From NCBI GenBank assembly GCA_018401565.1, contig JAGYKS010000025.1:186001-250000 (forward strand): 64,000 bases of DNA, written 5' to 3'. Source of the DNA: Acidimicrobiales bacterium. GTDB taxonomy: Bacteria; Actinomycetota; Acidimicrobiia; Acidimicrobiales; Acidimicrobilacustridaceae. The notes beneath the pieces are model-generated. The model was given only the letters and a program-made list of their open reading frames with translations. It was not told where the DNA came from and did no database searches. The translations under genes were made by a program, and so were the position numbers. Below are positions 45,595 to 55,631 of the stretch, in pieces; within the stretch, counting starts at the first letter, position 1, and each line of letters begins with the position of its first letter.

Positions 45595-47049
45595 GTGGAC
45601 GACAGCTTCTACCGCAAGGACCGGCTCTTCATCGGAGGGGACTGGGTCGCCCCCGATTCCACCGATGTGATCGAGGTGATCTCGCCGTCCACCGAGCAGG
45701 TCATGGGGTCGGTGCCCGACGCCACCACCGTGGACGTGGACCGCGCCGTGGCTGCCGCCCGGAGTGCCCTCACCTCCGGCCCGTGGCCGGCCATGTCGCC
45801 CGGCGAACGCGCCGACATCATGACGGCCCTGTCGGGTGTGCTGCAGGCCCGCAGCACCGACATCGCCCAGATGATCACCGAGCAGAACGGGTCGCCGATT
45901 TCGTGGTCGATCATGGGCCAGGTGTTTTCGTCCACGCTGGCGCTGGACTACTACGCCGACCTGACCCGCACCTACGACTTCGAGGAGCGACGCGACGGCA
46001 TGATGGGCCCGGTGCTGCTGCGGCGTGAGCCGGTCGGTGTGGTCGGTGCGATCGTGCCGTGGAACGTCCCGCTGTTCACCACCATGCTCAAGCTGGCCCC
46101 GGCACTGGCAGCGGGCTGCACCGTGGTGCTCAAGCCGGCCCCCGAGACACCTCTTGATGCCTACATGCTGGCCGAGGCCGCCATCGAAGCCGGCCTGCCC
46201 CCGGGTGTGCTCAACATCGTGGCGGCGGGCCGCGAGGTGGGCGAGCACCTGGTGACCCATCCCGGCGTGGACAAGATCGCCTTCACCGGCAGCACCGCCG
46301 CCGGTCGACGCATCGCTGCGCTGTGCGGCGAGCAGCTCAAGCGCTGCACGCTGGAGCTGGGCGGCAAGTCGGCCGCCATCATCTGCGCCGATGCCGACCT
46401 CGACGCCACGGTGGCGGGGCTGATGTCGGCGTCACTGATGAACAACGGTCAGGCCTGTGTGGCCCAGACCCGCATCCTGGTGCAGCGTGACCGCTACGAC
46501 GACACCGTCGACGCCCTCACCGCTGCCGTCGCCAACATGGTGGTCGGTGACCCCATGGATCCGGCCACCGAGATCGGGCCGCTCACCAGTTCGCGCCAGC
46601 GCGAGCGGGTGGAGGGGTACATCACCGCCGGCCGTGACGAAGGCGCCTCGGTGGCGCTCGGCGGAGGTCGCCCGGCCGGACTCGACCGGGGCTGGTACGT
46701 GGAACCCACCGTGTTCACCGGGGTGGACAACTCCATGCGCATCGCCCAGGAGGAGATCTTCGGCCCGGTGCTGGCCGTGATCCCCTACGGCGACGAATCC
46801 GAGGCCATCGCCATCGCCAACGACTCGCCCTACGGCCTGTCGGGGTCGGTGTGGTCAGCCGACAACGCCCGGGCCACCGACATCGCCCGCAAAATCGACA
46901 CCGGCACCGTCAGCGTGAACGGCTTCATGATCGAGTTCTGCTCACCGTTCGGTGGCTACAAGGATTCCGGTCTGGGCCGTGAGCTCGGCCCCGAGGGTCT
47001 GAGCCATTACCTGGAGATGAAGTCCATCATGTTGCTGGGTGGTGAGTGA
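45595..47049 (+). CDS. aldehyde dehydrogenase
   Basis: 484-residue NAD(P)-dependent aldehyde dehydrogenase. PWNVPLFTTMLKLAPALAAG and VVLKPAPETPL bind the cofactor, FTGSTAAGRRI is the Rossmann turn, LELGGKSA holds the general base Glu, and NNGQACVAQTR the catalytic Cys. EEIFGPVLAVIPY and PFGGYKDSGLGRE complete the family. GTG 45595 (VDDSFYRKDRLFIGGDW) is the typical start. The stop overlaps the acyl-CoA synthetase that follows, giving an alcohol-aldehyde-acid-acyl-CoA sequence of enzymes. Confidence 0.95.
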   Translation: MDDSFYRKDRLFIGGDWVAPDSTDVIEVISPSTEQVMGSVPDATTVDVDRAVAAARSALTSGPWPAMSPGERADIMTALSGVLQARSTDIAQMITEQNGSPISWSIMGQVFSSTLALDYYADLTRTYDFEERRDGMMGPVLLRREPVGVVGAIVPWNVPLFTTMLKLAPALAAGCTVVLKPAPETPLDAYMLAEAAIEAGLPPGVLNIVAAGREVGEHLVTHPGVDKIAFTGSTAAGRRIAALCGEQLKRCTLELGGKSAAIICADADLDATVAGLMSASLMNNGQACVAQTRILVQRDRYDDTVDALTAAVANMVVGDPMDPATEIGPLTSSRQRERVEGYITAGRDEGASVALGGGRPAGLDRGWYVEPTVFTGVDNSMRIAQEEIFGPVLAVIPYGDESEAIAIANDSPYGLSGSVWSADNARATDIARKIDTGTVSVNGFMIEFCSPFGGYKDSGLGRELGPEGLSHYLEMKSIMLLGGE

Positions 47050-48596
47050 TGGCCCAGGGATTCTGGATCGACGCCGCCGTCGAGCCCGACCGTCTGGCCG
47101 TCGTGGCCCCCGACGGCGCCGACATCACCGCCGGTGACCTGCTGGCCGAGTGCAACCGTCTGGTTCACGGCCTGCGGGCCATGGGCCTCACCGCCGGAGA
47201 CGGCATCGCTGCGGTGATGCCCAACGGCATCGAGATGATGGCGCTGTACTTCGCCGCCATGCAGGCCGGGTGGTACCTCACGCCCATCAACCACCATCTG
47301 GTGGGTCCCGAGATCGCCTACATCGTGGACGACTGTGACGCCTCGGTGTTCATCGGCCACGAGCGCTTCGCCGACACCTGTGCCGCCGCCGCCAGCGAGT
47401 TCGGCCTGGGTGCCGACCGCTGCTTCTCGGTGGGTGAGGTGCCCGGGTTCCGTCCGTGGAGCGATCTCACCGACGGCCAGCCCGACACCGCCCCGGACGA
47501 CCGCACCGCCGGCCAGCCCATGCATTACACGTCGGGCACCACCGGGCGCCCCAAGGGCGTGCGGCGCCAGTTGTCGGGCCTTGCCCCCGACGATGCCGGC
47601 ATGCTGTTCACGTTCTTGCTGCAGATGTTCGGCATTGCCCCCGACGACGGCCACGTCCACATTTGTGGGTCGCCGCTCTATCACACCGCCGTGTTGGCCT
47701 TTGCGTCGTCGTCGCTGCATCTGGGCCACACCGTGGTGCTCATGGACAAATGGACTCCCGAGACGATGCTGGACAGCATCGACCGCTACGGCGTCACCCA
47801 CAGCCACATGGTGCCCACCCAGTTCAACCGGCTGCTGGCCCTGCCCGACGACGTCAAGGCGAAGTACGACGTGTCGTCACTGCGCAACATCGTGCACGCC
47901 GCCGCCCCGTGCCCCATCGAGGTCAAGCGCCAGATGCTGGCGTGGTGGGGGCCGGTCATCTACGAGTACTACGCCGCCACCGAGGGCGGTGGCACGCTCA
48001 TCGGACCCGAGGAATGGCTCGAGCGTCCCGGCAGTGTGGGCACGGCGTGGGCGTCGTCGGAGATCCGGGTGCTCGACGACGACGGTGTGGATGTCCCCAC
48101 CGGCGACACCGGCACGGTGTACATGAAGCTGGCGTCGGCGGCGTTCGAGTACCACAAGAACGCCGAAAGCACGGCCGAGAGCCGCCGCGAAGGGTTCTTC
48201 ACCGTGGGCGACATCGGCTACCTCGATGACGCCGGCTACCTGTTTTTGTGTGACCGCAAGTCGGACATGATCATCTCGGGTGGGGTAAACATCTACCCCG
48301 CCGAGATCGAAGGGGAGCTGCAGGGTCATCCCAAGGTGGCCGACGTGGCCGTGTTCGGCATCCCCCATCCCGACTGGGGCGAAGAGGTCAAGGCCGTCAT
48401 CGAGCCCGTCGACGGTGTCGAGCCCAGCGACGAGCTGGCCGCCGAACTCACCGAGTGGTGCACCGCCCGGCTGGCCAAGTTCAAGATCCCGCGCAGTTTC
48501 GACTTCTCACCCGAACTGCCCCGCGATCCCAACGGCAAGCTGTACAAGCGCAAGCTGCGCGACCCCTACTGGGAGGGTCGCGAGACCGCCATCTGA
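47046..48596 (+). CDS. fatty-acyl-CoA synthetase (AMP-binding)
   Basis: 516 residues and paralogous to the enzyme at 40.4 kb (shared HMVPTQFNRLL/HLVPTQFVRML, AAAPCP, CDRKSDMIISGGVNIYPAEIEG). MHYTSGTTGRPKGVRRQ is the P-loop, YYAATEGGG the adenine motif and PNGKLYKRKL the catalytic Lys. Downstream of and overlapping the aldehyde dehydrogenase, so it probably activates the acid that enzyme makes. The start may be GTG 47046 or ATG 47049. Confidence 0.93.
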   Translation: MMAQGFWIDAAVEPDRLAVVAPDGADITAGDLLAECNRLVHGLRAMGLTAGDGIAAVMPNGIEMMALYFAAMQAGWYLTPINHHLVGPEIAYIVDDCDASVFIGHERFADTCAAAASEFGLGADRCFSVGEVPGFRPWSDLTDGQPDTAPDDRTAGQPMHYTSGTTGRPKGVRRQLSGLAPDDAGMLFTFLLQMFGIAPDDGHVHICGSPLYHTAVLAFASSSLHLGHTVVLMDKWTPETMLDSIDRYGVTHSHMVPTQFNRLLALPDDVKAKYDVSSLRNIVHAAAPCPIEVKRQMLAWWGPVIYEYYAATEGGGTLIGPEEWLERPGSVGTAWASSEIRVLDDDGVDVPTGDTGTVYMKLASAAFEYHKNAESTAESRREGFFTVGDIGYLDDAGYLFLCDRKSDMIISGGVNIYPAEIEGELQGHPKVADVAVFGIPHPDWGEEVKAVIEPVDGVEPSDELAAELTEWCTARLAKFKIPRSFDFSPELPRDPNGKLYKRKLRDPYWEGRETAI

Positions 48597-48642
48597 ATTG
48601 CGAACGGGCCATTTGGCCGCATCGGCAGCCGCCGGCGGTCGG

Positions 48643-48648
48643 TAGGGT
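48643..48648 (+). promoter_or_regulatory. -10 box TAGGGT of a leaderless transcript
   Basis: TAGGGT ends 6 nt before ATG 48655. Confidence 0.5.
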
Positions 48649-48654
48649 TCGGTC

Positions 48655-49992
48655 ATGAGTCAACGACTGGTGGTCATCGGGGGTGACGCTGCGGGCATGG
48701 CCACGGCGTCTCAGGTTCGGCGCATGCGTCCCGACGTGGAAATCGTGGCCCTCGAGATGGGCAGCCGGACGTCGTACGCCGCCTGTGGCATCCCGTATCA
48801 CGTGGCCGGGATGGTTCCCGACGTGGAGAACCTGGTGGCCCGCACCCCCGAGGAGTTCCGTAGCCGACAAAACATCGACGTTCGGCTGCGCAGCGAGGTC
48901 ACTGGCATCGACGTGGCCGGTGGTTCGGTGGAGGTACGTGACCTCGACGCCGGAACCACCTACACGCTGGGCTACGACGACCTGTGCATCGGCACCGGGG
49001 CCAAGGCGGTGCGCCCGCCCATCCCCGGCATTGACGCCGACTGGGTCCACATCGTCAAGACCCTCGACGACTCGGTGGCATTGCTGGCCCGGGCGTCGGA
49101 CGCCGACGTGCACCGGGTGGTGGTTGTGGGCGGTGGCTACATCGGCCTGGAGATGGCCGAGGCGTTCGTGGCGTGGGGCGCCGAGGTGACGGTGGTGGAC
49201 GGCGCCAACCAGGTGATGTCCACCCTCGACCCCGACATGGCCGAACTGGTGCGTGACGCCATGGTGGGTCACGGCATCAACGTGCACCTGGGGGCTGGCG
49301 TGGTGGGGTTTGAGGACCACAAGGTGGTGCTCGCCGACGGCGAGCTTGCCGCCGACGTGGTGGTGCTGGGCATGGGGGTGGTGCCCAACACGGCGTTGGC
49401 CGCCGACGCCGGCATCACGCTCGGTCACCGCCGAGCCATCGCCGTGGACGCCCGTCAGGCCACCAGCGCAGCCAACATCTGGGCCGCCGGGGACTGCGCC
49501 ACCAGTCGGCACATCCTCACCGGCGAGGACATCCACGTGGCTTTGGGCACCGTGGCCAACCGGCAGGCGAGGGTGGCAGGTGTGAACATCGCCGGTGGCG
49601 ACGCCACGTTCGGCGGGGTGGTGGGAACAGCCATCACCCGGGTGTGCACCACCGAAATCGCCCGCACCGGCCTGTCAGAAGCCGAGTGCGCGGCGGCTGG
49701 CCTGGAGTTCGTGGTGGGCAAGGTGGAGTCCCGCACCCGGGCCCACTACTACCCCGGGTCGTCGCCCATGACGGTCAAGGTGCTGGCCGCACCGGGCACC
49801 GGCAGGCTGCTGGGCTGTCAGATCGTGGGTGGTGAGGGCGCCGGAAAACGCATCGACACCATGGCCACGGCCATCACCGCCGGGTTCGGAGTGCGTGACA
49901 TGGTGGATCTGGACCTCGCCTACGCCCCGCCGTTTTCCCCGGTGTGGGATCCGGTGGTGCTGGCATCGCGCCAGGCCATCCGTCACATCTGA
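48655..49992 (+). CDS. FAD/NAD(P)-dependent disulfide reductase, CoA-disulfide-reductase-like
   Basis: 445 residues. An N-terminal FAD-binding fold (LVVIGGDAAGMATASQVRR) leads to SYAACGIPYHVAGM, where the single redox Cys of CoA-disulfide reductases and NADH oxidases sits. The NAD fold has VVVGGGYIGLEMAEAF, the second FAD segment has IWAAGDCA, and a C-terminal dimerisation domain is complete. It could reduce CoA disulfide or act on another low-molecular thiol. It stands alone, with its own leaderless promoter. Confidence 0.9.
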   Translation: MSQRLVVIGGDAAGMATASQVRRMRPDVEIVALEMGSRTSYAACGIPYHVAGMVPDVENLVARTPEEFRSRQNIDVRLRSEVTGIDVAGGSVEVRDLDAGTTYTLGYDDLCIGTGAKAVRPPIPGIDADWVHIVKTLDDSVALLARASDADVHRVVVVGGGYIGLEMAEAFVAWGAEVTVVDGANQVMSTLDPDMAELVRDAMVGHGINVHLGAGVVGFEDHKVVLADGELAADVVVLGMGVVPNTALAADAGITLGHRRAIAVDARQATSAANIWAAGDCATSRHILTGEDIHVALGTVANRQARVAGVNIAGGDATFGGVVGTAITRVCTTEIARTGLSEAECAAAGLEFVVGKVESRTRAHYYPGSSPMTVKVLAAPGTGRLLGCQIVGGEGAGKRIDTMATAITAGFGVRDMVDLDLAYAPPFSPVWDPVVLASRQAIRHI

Positions 49993-50064
49993 GCGTCGGA
50001 ACCCCGATGCCGGGGGATACCGCAGGGTTTTGCGGTCATGGGGTCACGGGGTCATGGACGCGCA

Positions 50065-52516
50065 ATGGACACGACACATGCCGGAAACACTCACCGGCCA
50101 TGCTTCGATCCCATGGCCCCCGCCACCCAACGTCAGCAGGTGCTGGCCAGCGAATCCCTCACCGGCTCGGCGTTGTGTCGGTCGTTGAGCGACTGCACCG
50201 ACGCCTGGTTGTCGGGACTGTTCGATGCCGCCGTGGCCGGCAATTCTGCTGGCCCATCGGGATATGCCCTGGTGGCAGTGGGTGGGTACGGCCGACGGGA
50301 GCTGTCACCGCAAAGCGACATCGACGTGGTGTTGATCACGTCGGGACGCGCCAACCCCGCCGAGGTCGCCGAGGTTGCCGAGGCGTTGTGGTACCCGGTG
50401 TGGGACGAGGGCCTCAAGCTGGGCCACGCCGTGCGGTCGGTGGGTGAGGCCGTGAACCTTGCCGCCTCTGATCTGGACACGGCCACGTCGATGCTGGCCG
50501 TTCGCCACATTGCCGGCGATGCCGCACTCACCGACGAGCTGGCTGAGCGGTCGCTGGCGATGTGGCGAAAGCAGGCGTCCAAGTGGTTGGCCCAGTTGAG
50601 CGCGTCGGTTCGCAACCGGCATGCCCGGGCGGGTGATGCCGCCTTTTTGCTGGAGCCCGACGTGAAAGACGGTCGGGGTGGCCTGCGTGATGTGCACGCC
50701 GTGCACTGGGCCGAGGCCGCCCGCTCGGTGATGCTCGACGGCGACGACGCCGCCTTCACCGATGCCTACGCCGTGTTGCTCGATGCCCGCGTCGAACTGC
50801 ACCGCCGGACCGGACGCCGCGGGGACATCCTTTTGCTCCAGGAGCAGGACGCCGTGGCCGCTGCGCTGGGGTACTCCGATGCCGACGCCTTCATGCGGCG
50901 CTTTTCCGAGGCGGCCCGCACCATTGCGTGGCGTAGCGACGAGGTGTGGGAGCGTGTCGACGCATCGTTGTCGTCGTCGGTGGCCAGCACCCTGGCCGGC
51001 CGGTTCCGGCGTGAACGGGTCATAGAACCCGGTGTGGTGCTGCGGCAGGGGCAGCTGGTTGTCACCGACCTGCTGGCCAGTGCCCGGCGGCGCTGCCAAC
51101 AGCGATGCCAACAGCGACGCCAACAGCGATGCCGGTGGCGCTGCCGACAGCAACACGACGGTGGATCCACTGCTCGTGCTTCGCCTGGCCGTGGCCGCTG
51201 CCACCGAGGGTGTGCGCATCGACCGGCTGTCACTGCAAAAGCTGGTGGAGGTGGCCCAGCCGCTGCCCGAACCGTGGCCTGCCGAGGCCCGGGACCTGTT
51301 CACCCGGCTGTGGCTGGCCGGGCCTGCGGCCATCGACGTGGTGGAGTCGCTGGACCAGGTGGGGTTGTGGCGTCTGGTGCTGCCCGAATGGGACACCGTG
51401 CGTTCCAAGCCCCAACGCAACGCCTATCACACGTTCACCGTGGATCGTCACCTGTGTCAGACGGCAGTGAACGCCGCCGCACTGGCCGACCGGGTGGACC
51501 GGCCCGACCTGTTGGTGGTGGGGGCATTGCTGCATGACATCGGCAAGGGGCTGCCCGGTGACCACACCGAGGTGGGCATGGTGGTGGTGGCCGACATGGG
51601 CGCCCGCATGGGCTTCGACGACGACGACATCGCCGTGCTGGTCGACATGGTGCGCCATCACCTGCTGCTGCCCGACGTGGCCACCCGTCGGGACCTCGCA
51701 GACGACGACACCATCCTCCACGTGGCGGGGCTGGTGGGTTCGGTGTCAACGGTTGAACTCCTGGGTGCGCTCACCGAGGCCGATTCGGCGGCCACCGGTC
51801 CGGCGGCATGGAACGACTGGAAAAAGGGACTGGTGCGCAAGCTGGTGCGACGCACCAGTCATGTGCTGGCCGGGGGCGAGATGGCGGACATGGGCGACGA
51901 CACGTTCCCCACCGCCGCCCAACGCCAGCGCATGGCCGACGGCGCCACGGTGGTGGAAGTTGACGACGACACCCTCACGGTCATCGCCACCGACCAGCCC
52001 GGCCTGTTCGGCCGTGTGGCTGGCGTGCTTGCGCTTGCCGGCATGGACGTGCTGGCTGCCGACGTGTGGTCCCACGACGGCATGGCACTGGAAGTGTTCA
52101 AGGTGGCCCCACCAGCTGACCCCGAGCGGGCGTGGGCGGCGGTGCGCCGTGACCTGGAACCGGCGCTTGCCGGACAGTTCGCCCTCACGGCCCGTTTGGC
52201 CGCCCGGGCCCGCGCCAACCCCCGCCGGGGCGTCGTGCTTCCGGGTGTGGCCACCCCAGCGGTGCGGATCGACAACGACATGACCAGGTCGGCGACGGTG
52301 ATCGAGGTGGTGGCCGACGATGCCGTGGGTGTGCTGGCCACCATCGGCCAGACGTTGGCCGAGCTCGGCCTCGACATCCGTTCGGCCAAGGTGCAGACCC
52401 TGGGTCCGCAGGTGGTGGACACCTTCTACGTCACCGACGCCGCCGGGGCCAAGGTCACCGACGACGCCCACCTCGGTGAGGTCCACCGGGCCCTCGGTCA
52501 CGCCATAGGGCTGTGA
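50065..52516 (+). CDS. glnD: [protein-PII] uridylyltransferase/removing enzyme GlnD (frameshifted)
   Basis: Nitrogen-status sensor that modifies PII. The nucleotidyltransferase motif VGGYGRRELSPQSDIDVV is intact. A GlnD helical domain follows (FLLEPDVKDGRGGLRDVHAVHW). The HD domain has YHTFTVDRH and GALLHDIGKG, and two ACT domains (ATDQPGLFGRVAGVLALAG and ADDAVGVLATIGQTLAEL) bind glutamine. A one-base shift near 51085 joins the halves just before an Asn-Ser-Asp-Ala linker encoded by three 12-bp repeats. The start is uncertain (50038, 50065 or 50113). Confidence 0.92.
51096..51134. repeat. in-frame 12-bp repeat in glnD, three copies
   Basis: AACAGCGA(T/C)GCC units at about 51098-51133 encode (NSDA)3 in a linker. 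Confidence 0.85.
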
Positions 52517-52565
52517 CCGGCGGGTTGGTGATGGGCCGGCCCGACCAGTGTCGATGGTGATGGGT

Positions 52566-52571
52566 TAGCGT
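52566..52571 (+). promoter_or_regulatory. -10 box TAGCGT of a leaderless transcript
   Basis: TAGCGT ends 6 nt before GTG 52578. Confidence 0.45.
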
Positions 52572-52577
52572 TCAGGA

Positions 52578-53303
52578 GTGGCTGGCGACGAACCAACACC
52601 TCCGCAGTCTGGGCCCACGGGCACCGGTGGGCCGCCCAGCGAGGCTGACCTGCTGCGCTGGAGTCAGGCCCTCGCCGGCATCGCCCGGACCGGTCTGGGA
52701 TTCAGCGAGAACCCCTACGAGCGGGAACGGTTCGAGGAGATTCTGGCCGTCGCCGCCGACATCCGTCACGCCGCCGACAGCTCGTTCGATCCCGATGCGC
52801 TGGTGCAGGAATGGATGGCGTCGGTGGGCGAGGGCGTCGCTGGCTACCAGACCCCCAAGGTTGCGGTGGGGGCGGTGGTGGGCAACGACAACGGTGAGGT
52901 CCTGCTCATCAAGCGGGCCGACTCGGGCATCTGGCTGTACCCCACCGGCTGGGCCGACATCGGCTACTCGGCGTCGGAGGTGGCGGTCAAAGAGGTGCTC
53001 GAAGAGACGGGCATCGAGTGTGAGGTGGTGCAGTTGCTGGCCGTGCTCGACGGCATGCGCATGGGTCTGACCCGCATCCCGCTGTACTCGTTGGTGTTTC
53101 ACTGCCGTGCCGTCGGTGGCGAGGTCAATCCCCACCCGCTTGAATGCCTCGACGCCGGTTGGTTCGCCCGCGATGCCCTTCCCGAGCCGCTGGCCAGCTA
53201 CGACCTGTGGGGCGACCTGGCGTTTGCCGCCATCGACGGTTCACCGGTGGCGGTGCGTTACGACCTGCCCCGCACCCCGCCGTGGCGCGTGAGTGATGTC
53301 TGA
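52578..53303 (+). CDS. Nudix hydrolase with N-terminal Nudix-associated domain
   Basis: 241 residues. An N-terminal helical domain (LLRWSQALAGIARTGLGFSENPY) typical of ADP-ribose-type Nudix enzymes precedes the Nudix fold. The Nudix box reads GWADIGYSASEVAVKEVLEETGIE; the first Arg of the consensus REUXEE is Lys, a conservative change, and the Glu metal ligands remain. The substrate is unknown. Confidence 0.88.
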   Translation: MAGDEPTPPQSGPTGTGGPPSEADLLRWSQALAGIARTGLGFSENPYERERFEEILAVAADIRHAADSSFDPDALVQEWMASVGEGVAGYQTPKVAVGAVVGNDNGEVLLIKRADSGIWLYPTGWADIGYSASEVAVKEVLEETGIECEVVQLLAVLDGMRMGLTRIPLYSLVFHCRAVGGEVNPHPLECLDAGWFARDALPEPLASYDLWGDLAFAAIDGSPVAVRYDLPRTPPWRVSDV

Positions 53304-53322
53304 CTGGGCCTGATGCAGGCGC

Positions 53323-54176
53323 CTAGCGCTGATTGCGCAGGAAACGCTCGACTTCGGCGATGAGTTCGTCGCCGTCGGCGACGTCGATCTCTTGTTCGTC
53401 GAAAGCGGCCTCAAGCTGACTGACCCAGTCGGCGGAATCCTCGTCGTCGGCCAGCACCTCGTCGATGCGCTGTTCGTACTCGGCGGCGGCCACCGACAAC
53501 TCGTCGGCGGGCAACTCGACGTGCAGCAGCCTGCCCAGTCGGGCGGCCAGGGCGAGGGCTGCCTTGGGTGACGGGGTGTTGGGGATGTAGGTGGGGACTG
53601 CCGCCCACAACGACGCCGACGGGATGCCGGTGGCCCGAAAGGCGTCGTGCAGCACGCCCACGATGCCAGTGGGGCCTTCGTACGACGACGGGGTGAGCGA
53701 CAGCTCGAGGGCCAGGCTCGGGTCGTAGGCCGTGCCGTACACCGGGGTGGGTCGGGTGTGGGGCACCTCGGCCAGCAGTGCGCCCAGCACCACCACCAGC
53801 GATACATCCAGATCGAGAGCCAGCGACGTGATCTGGTCGCAAAAGGTGCGCCATCGAAGTTGGGGTTCGATGCCCAGCAGGGTGATGACGTCGAGCTCAT
53901 CGTTCACCCGGGCGAACGACAGCCGGTTTTCGGGCCAGTGCAGGGTGCGGGTGCCGTCGTCGTCGAAGAACACCGTGGGTCGGGTCTCGGAGAAGTTCAT
54001 GAATTCCTCGGGGTCGATGTCGCAAAACGACTCCGATCCCCACAACCCTCCACATGGCTGACCGCCGTGGTGGCCGCCGACCCGGCGTCGTTCCAGCCCT
54101 CGAATGCCACCACCAGCACCGGTCGGTTGGTGTCGGGTCGGTCGGTCCACCGAAGGTGGTCGTTGTCTGCAGCCAC
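53323..54176 (-). CDS. PAC2-family (proteasome assembly chaperone-like) protein (frameshifted)
   Basis: The N-terminus (NRPVLVVAFEGWNDAGSAATTAVSH) and the later SFCDIDPEEFMNFSETRP and LSLTPSSYEGPTGIVGVLHD segments match actinobacterial PAC2 proteins, which are associated with the proteasome/carboxylate-amine ligase neighbourhood. A one-base shift near 54045 separates them. The C-terminus is acidic (ADDEDSADWVSQLEAAFDEQE). GTG 54176 lies 6 nt after a TACGGT box. Confidence 0.8.
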
Positions 54177-54182
54177 GGGGCC

Positions 54183-54188
54183 ACCGTA
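54183..54188 (-). promoter_or_regulatory. -10 box TACGGT of a leaderless transcript
   Basis: Minus-strand TACGGT ends 6 nt before GTG 54176. Confidence 0.4.
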
Positions 54189-54356
54189 CCTGTTCACGGG
54201 ACTGGGACCGCAGGCCAGACCGCGCACCCGACCGCAGGCCGGATCGACGGGGGTGTGACAACATCTGACAGTCCCCGGTCCCACGGCAGCCCGTGGCCGC
54301 CGGTGACCAGCCATCAGCGAGACCACCAACGAGCCACCAGCCAATCAGGGAGACCC

Positions 54357-54585
54357 ATGACGCTGACCATGTTTCACAATCCGTCGTGCGGCACGTCACC
54401 GCAAGGTGCTCGACGCCATCACGGCCCGCGGACTCGACGTGGGGGTGGTGGCCTACCTCAAGACGCCCTCCCAACGCTGCCGACGCTGCCGACGACACCA
54501 CCTGCACCACCCCGACACCACCCCCGACGCCGTGATCATCGCCCGGCCGCCGACGGTGGCCGAAGCGTTTTTGGACTCGCTGTGA
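54357..54585 (+). pseudogene. arsC: arsenate reductase (ArsC glutaredoxin type), shortened and frameshifted
   Basis: TMFHNPSCGTS is the ArsC start with the catalytic Cys, and after a shift near 54402 the frame reads KVLDAITARGLDVGVVAYLKTP. The C-terminus PDAVIIARPPTVAEAFLDSL also fits. Between them about 35 residues, including the Arg residues that bind arsenate, are missing and replaced by Cys/Arg/His-rich codons. The total of about 76 residues is well below the usual 115, so it is probably non-functional. The stop overlaps the next gene. Confidence 0.6.
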
Positions 54586-55037
54586 GCGACGACGTCGGCA
54601 TTGTCGTTTCCGAGGCAACCGAAACCTCCGACGAACTGGTGGCGGCGTTCGCTGACCTGATCCCGCAGTTGTCGTCATCGAACCCACCGCCAACAGCCGA
54701 CGAGGTGGCAGCCATGGTGGCGTCGCAGGCTTCGGTGGTGCTGGTGGCCCGTGACGGTGCCAACGGACCCATCGTGGGGTCGCTCACCCTGGCGCTGTTT
54801 CGCATCCCCACCGGGGTGCGGGCGTGGATCGAGGACGTGGTGGTGGATTCATCCATGCGTGGGCGCGGTGTGGGCCAGGCACTCACGACGCATGCGCTCG
54901 AGCGGGCCCGTGCTGGCGGAGCCCGCACCGTGGACCTCACGTCGCGGCCCAGCCGTGAGGCCGCCAATCGGCTTTACCAGCGCATGGGGTTCACCGAGCG
55001 CAGCACCAATGTGTACCGGTACAGCCTGGAAGATTGA
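54582..55037 (+). CDS. GNAT-family N-acetyltransferase
   Basis: 151 residues. WIEDVVVDSSMRGRGVGQALTTHAL contains the acetyl-CoA pyrophosphate loop (RGRGVG), and ANRLYQRMGFTERSTNVYRY is the C-terminal GNAT end. The substrate is unknown. GTG 54582 overlaps the arsC remnant stop. Confidence 0.85.
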   Translation: MSDDVGIVVSEATETSDELVAAFADLIPQLSSSNPPPTADEVAAMVASQASVVLVARDGANGPIVGSLTLALFRIPTGVRAWIEDVVVDSSMRGRGVGQALTTHALERARAGGARTVDLTSRPSREAANRLYQRMGFTERSTNVYRYSLED

Positions 55038-55196
55038 TCAGGAGGAACGGGGTTCGACGTGCCTCTCGATCCACCCGGTGGCTCGTTCCACGTCAGTCGT
55101 TTGTTCCCATCCTGGAGTGGGTGGTTGCGTGCGGGCGTTGATCCCGGTCACGGCCTCTGCAATCACCAGTGCTTCGGCGAGTGTCAGGAACCTCAC
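55038..55196 (-). pseudogene. truncated Doc/Fic-type toxin (first ~25 residues kept)
   Basis: GTG 55196 overlaps the antitoxin stop. VRFLTLAEALVIAEAVTGI is the typical beginning of actinobacterial Doc toxins. After about residue 24 the similarity ends and the frame stops at 55038, without the HxFxD/NGNKR catalytic motif. The toxin body is absent, so only the antitoxin can act. Confidence 0.55.
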
Positions 55197-55402
55197 TGCG
55201 CGAGGCGGTCCAGGATCTCCTGATCACGATCGACGAGCCGCTTGAGAGTGGCGAGGAAGTCTTTGTCGTCACGTACTCGGTCGATCTCGGCGGTGAGCGA
55301 GTCGATGATGAGTTGGTTCACGCTGGTGCCCTTGGCACGGGCAACGGCATCGACCTCGTCGGCGAGTTCGTCGGGCAGTCTGACTGTCGTCTGCTTGGCC
55401 AT
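55193..55402 (-). CDS. ribbon-helix-helix antitoxin (orphaned)
   Basis: 69 residues starting MAKQTTVRLPDELADEVDAVA, a ribbon-helix-helix strand and helix, with a charged tail (RDDKDFLATLKRLVDRDQEILDRL). It pairs with the truncated Doc-like frame downstream. ATG 55402 is preferred to 55411 because a TATCAT box lies 7 nt upstream. Confidence 0.75.
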   Translation of the reverse strand: MAKQTTVRLPDELADEVDAVARAKGTSVNQLIIDSLTAEIDRVRDDKDFLATLKRLVDRDQEILDRLAQ

Positions 55403-55409
55403 AGCAATC

Positions 55410-55415
55410 ATGATA
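55410..55415 (-). promoter_or_regulatory. -10 box TATCAT of a leaderless transcript
   Basis: Minus-strand TATCAT, 7 nt before ATG 55402. The tandem ATGATA/TCATGA bases around it may serve as operator. Confidence 0.45.
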
Positions 55416-55556
55416 TCACGACATCATGCCGTCACGACAGGCTCAACTGTCAGGGATGAGGCGGAGTCCGAAGGAGGTCACGGAGTCCTCCGAGTAGCCG
55501 ACCATCACCGGGCCGACGATCGCAGCGTCGTCGACAGCGACCACATGAGGACATGG

Positions 55557-55581
55557 CGCCTTGCGTTATTAACGTAAGGCG
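55557..55581. promoter_or_regulatory. palindromic operator candidate of the higA gene
   Basis: CGCCTTGCGTTA-T-TAACGTAAGGCG, 12-bp arms with one mismatch, 50 bp before higA. HigA proteins bind such palindromes. No higB frame is seen between this and the divergent RHH gene. Confidence 0.6.
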
Positions 55582-55631
55582 TCAGGACCCGAAGACGTGT
55601 CCATCGCCGACCATCATTGAGAGGAGTCGAG

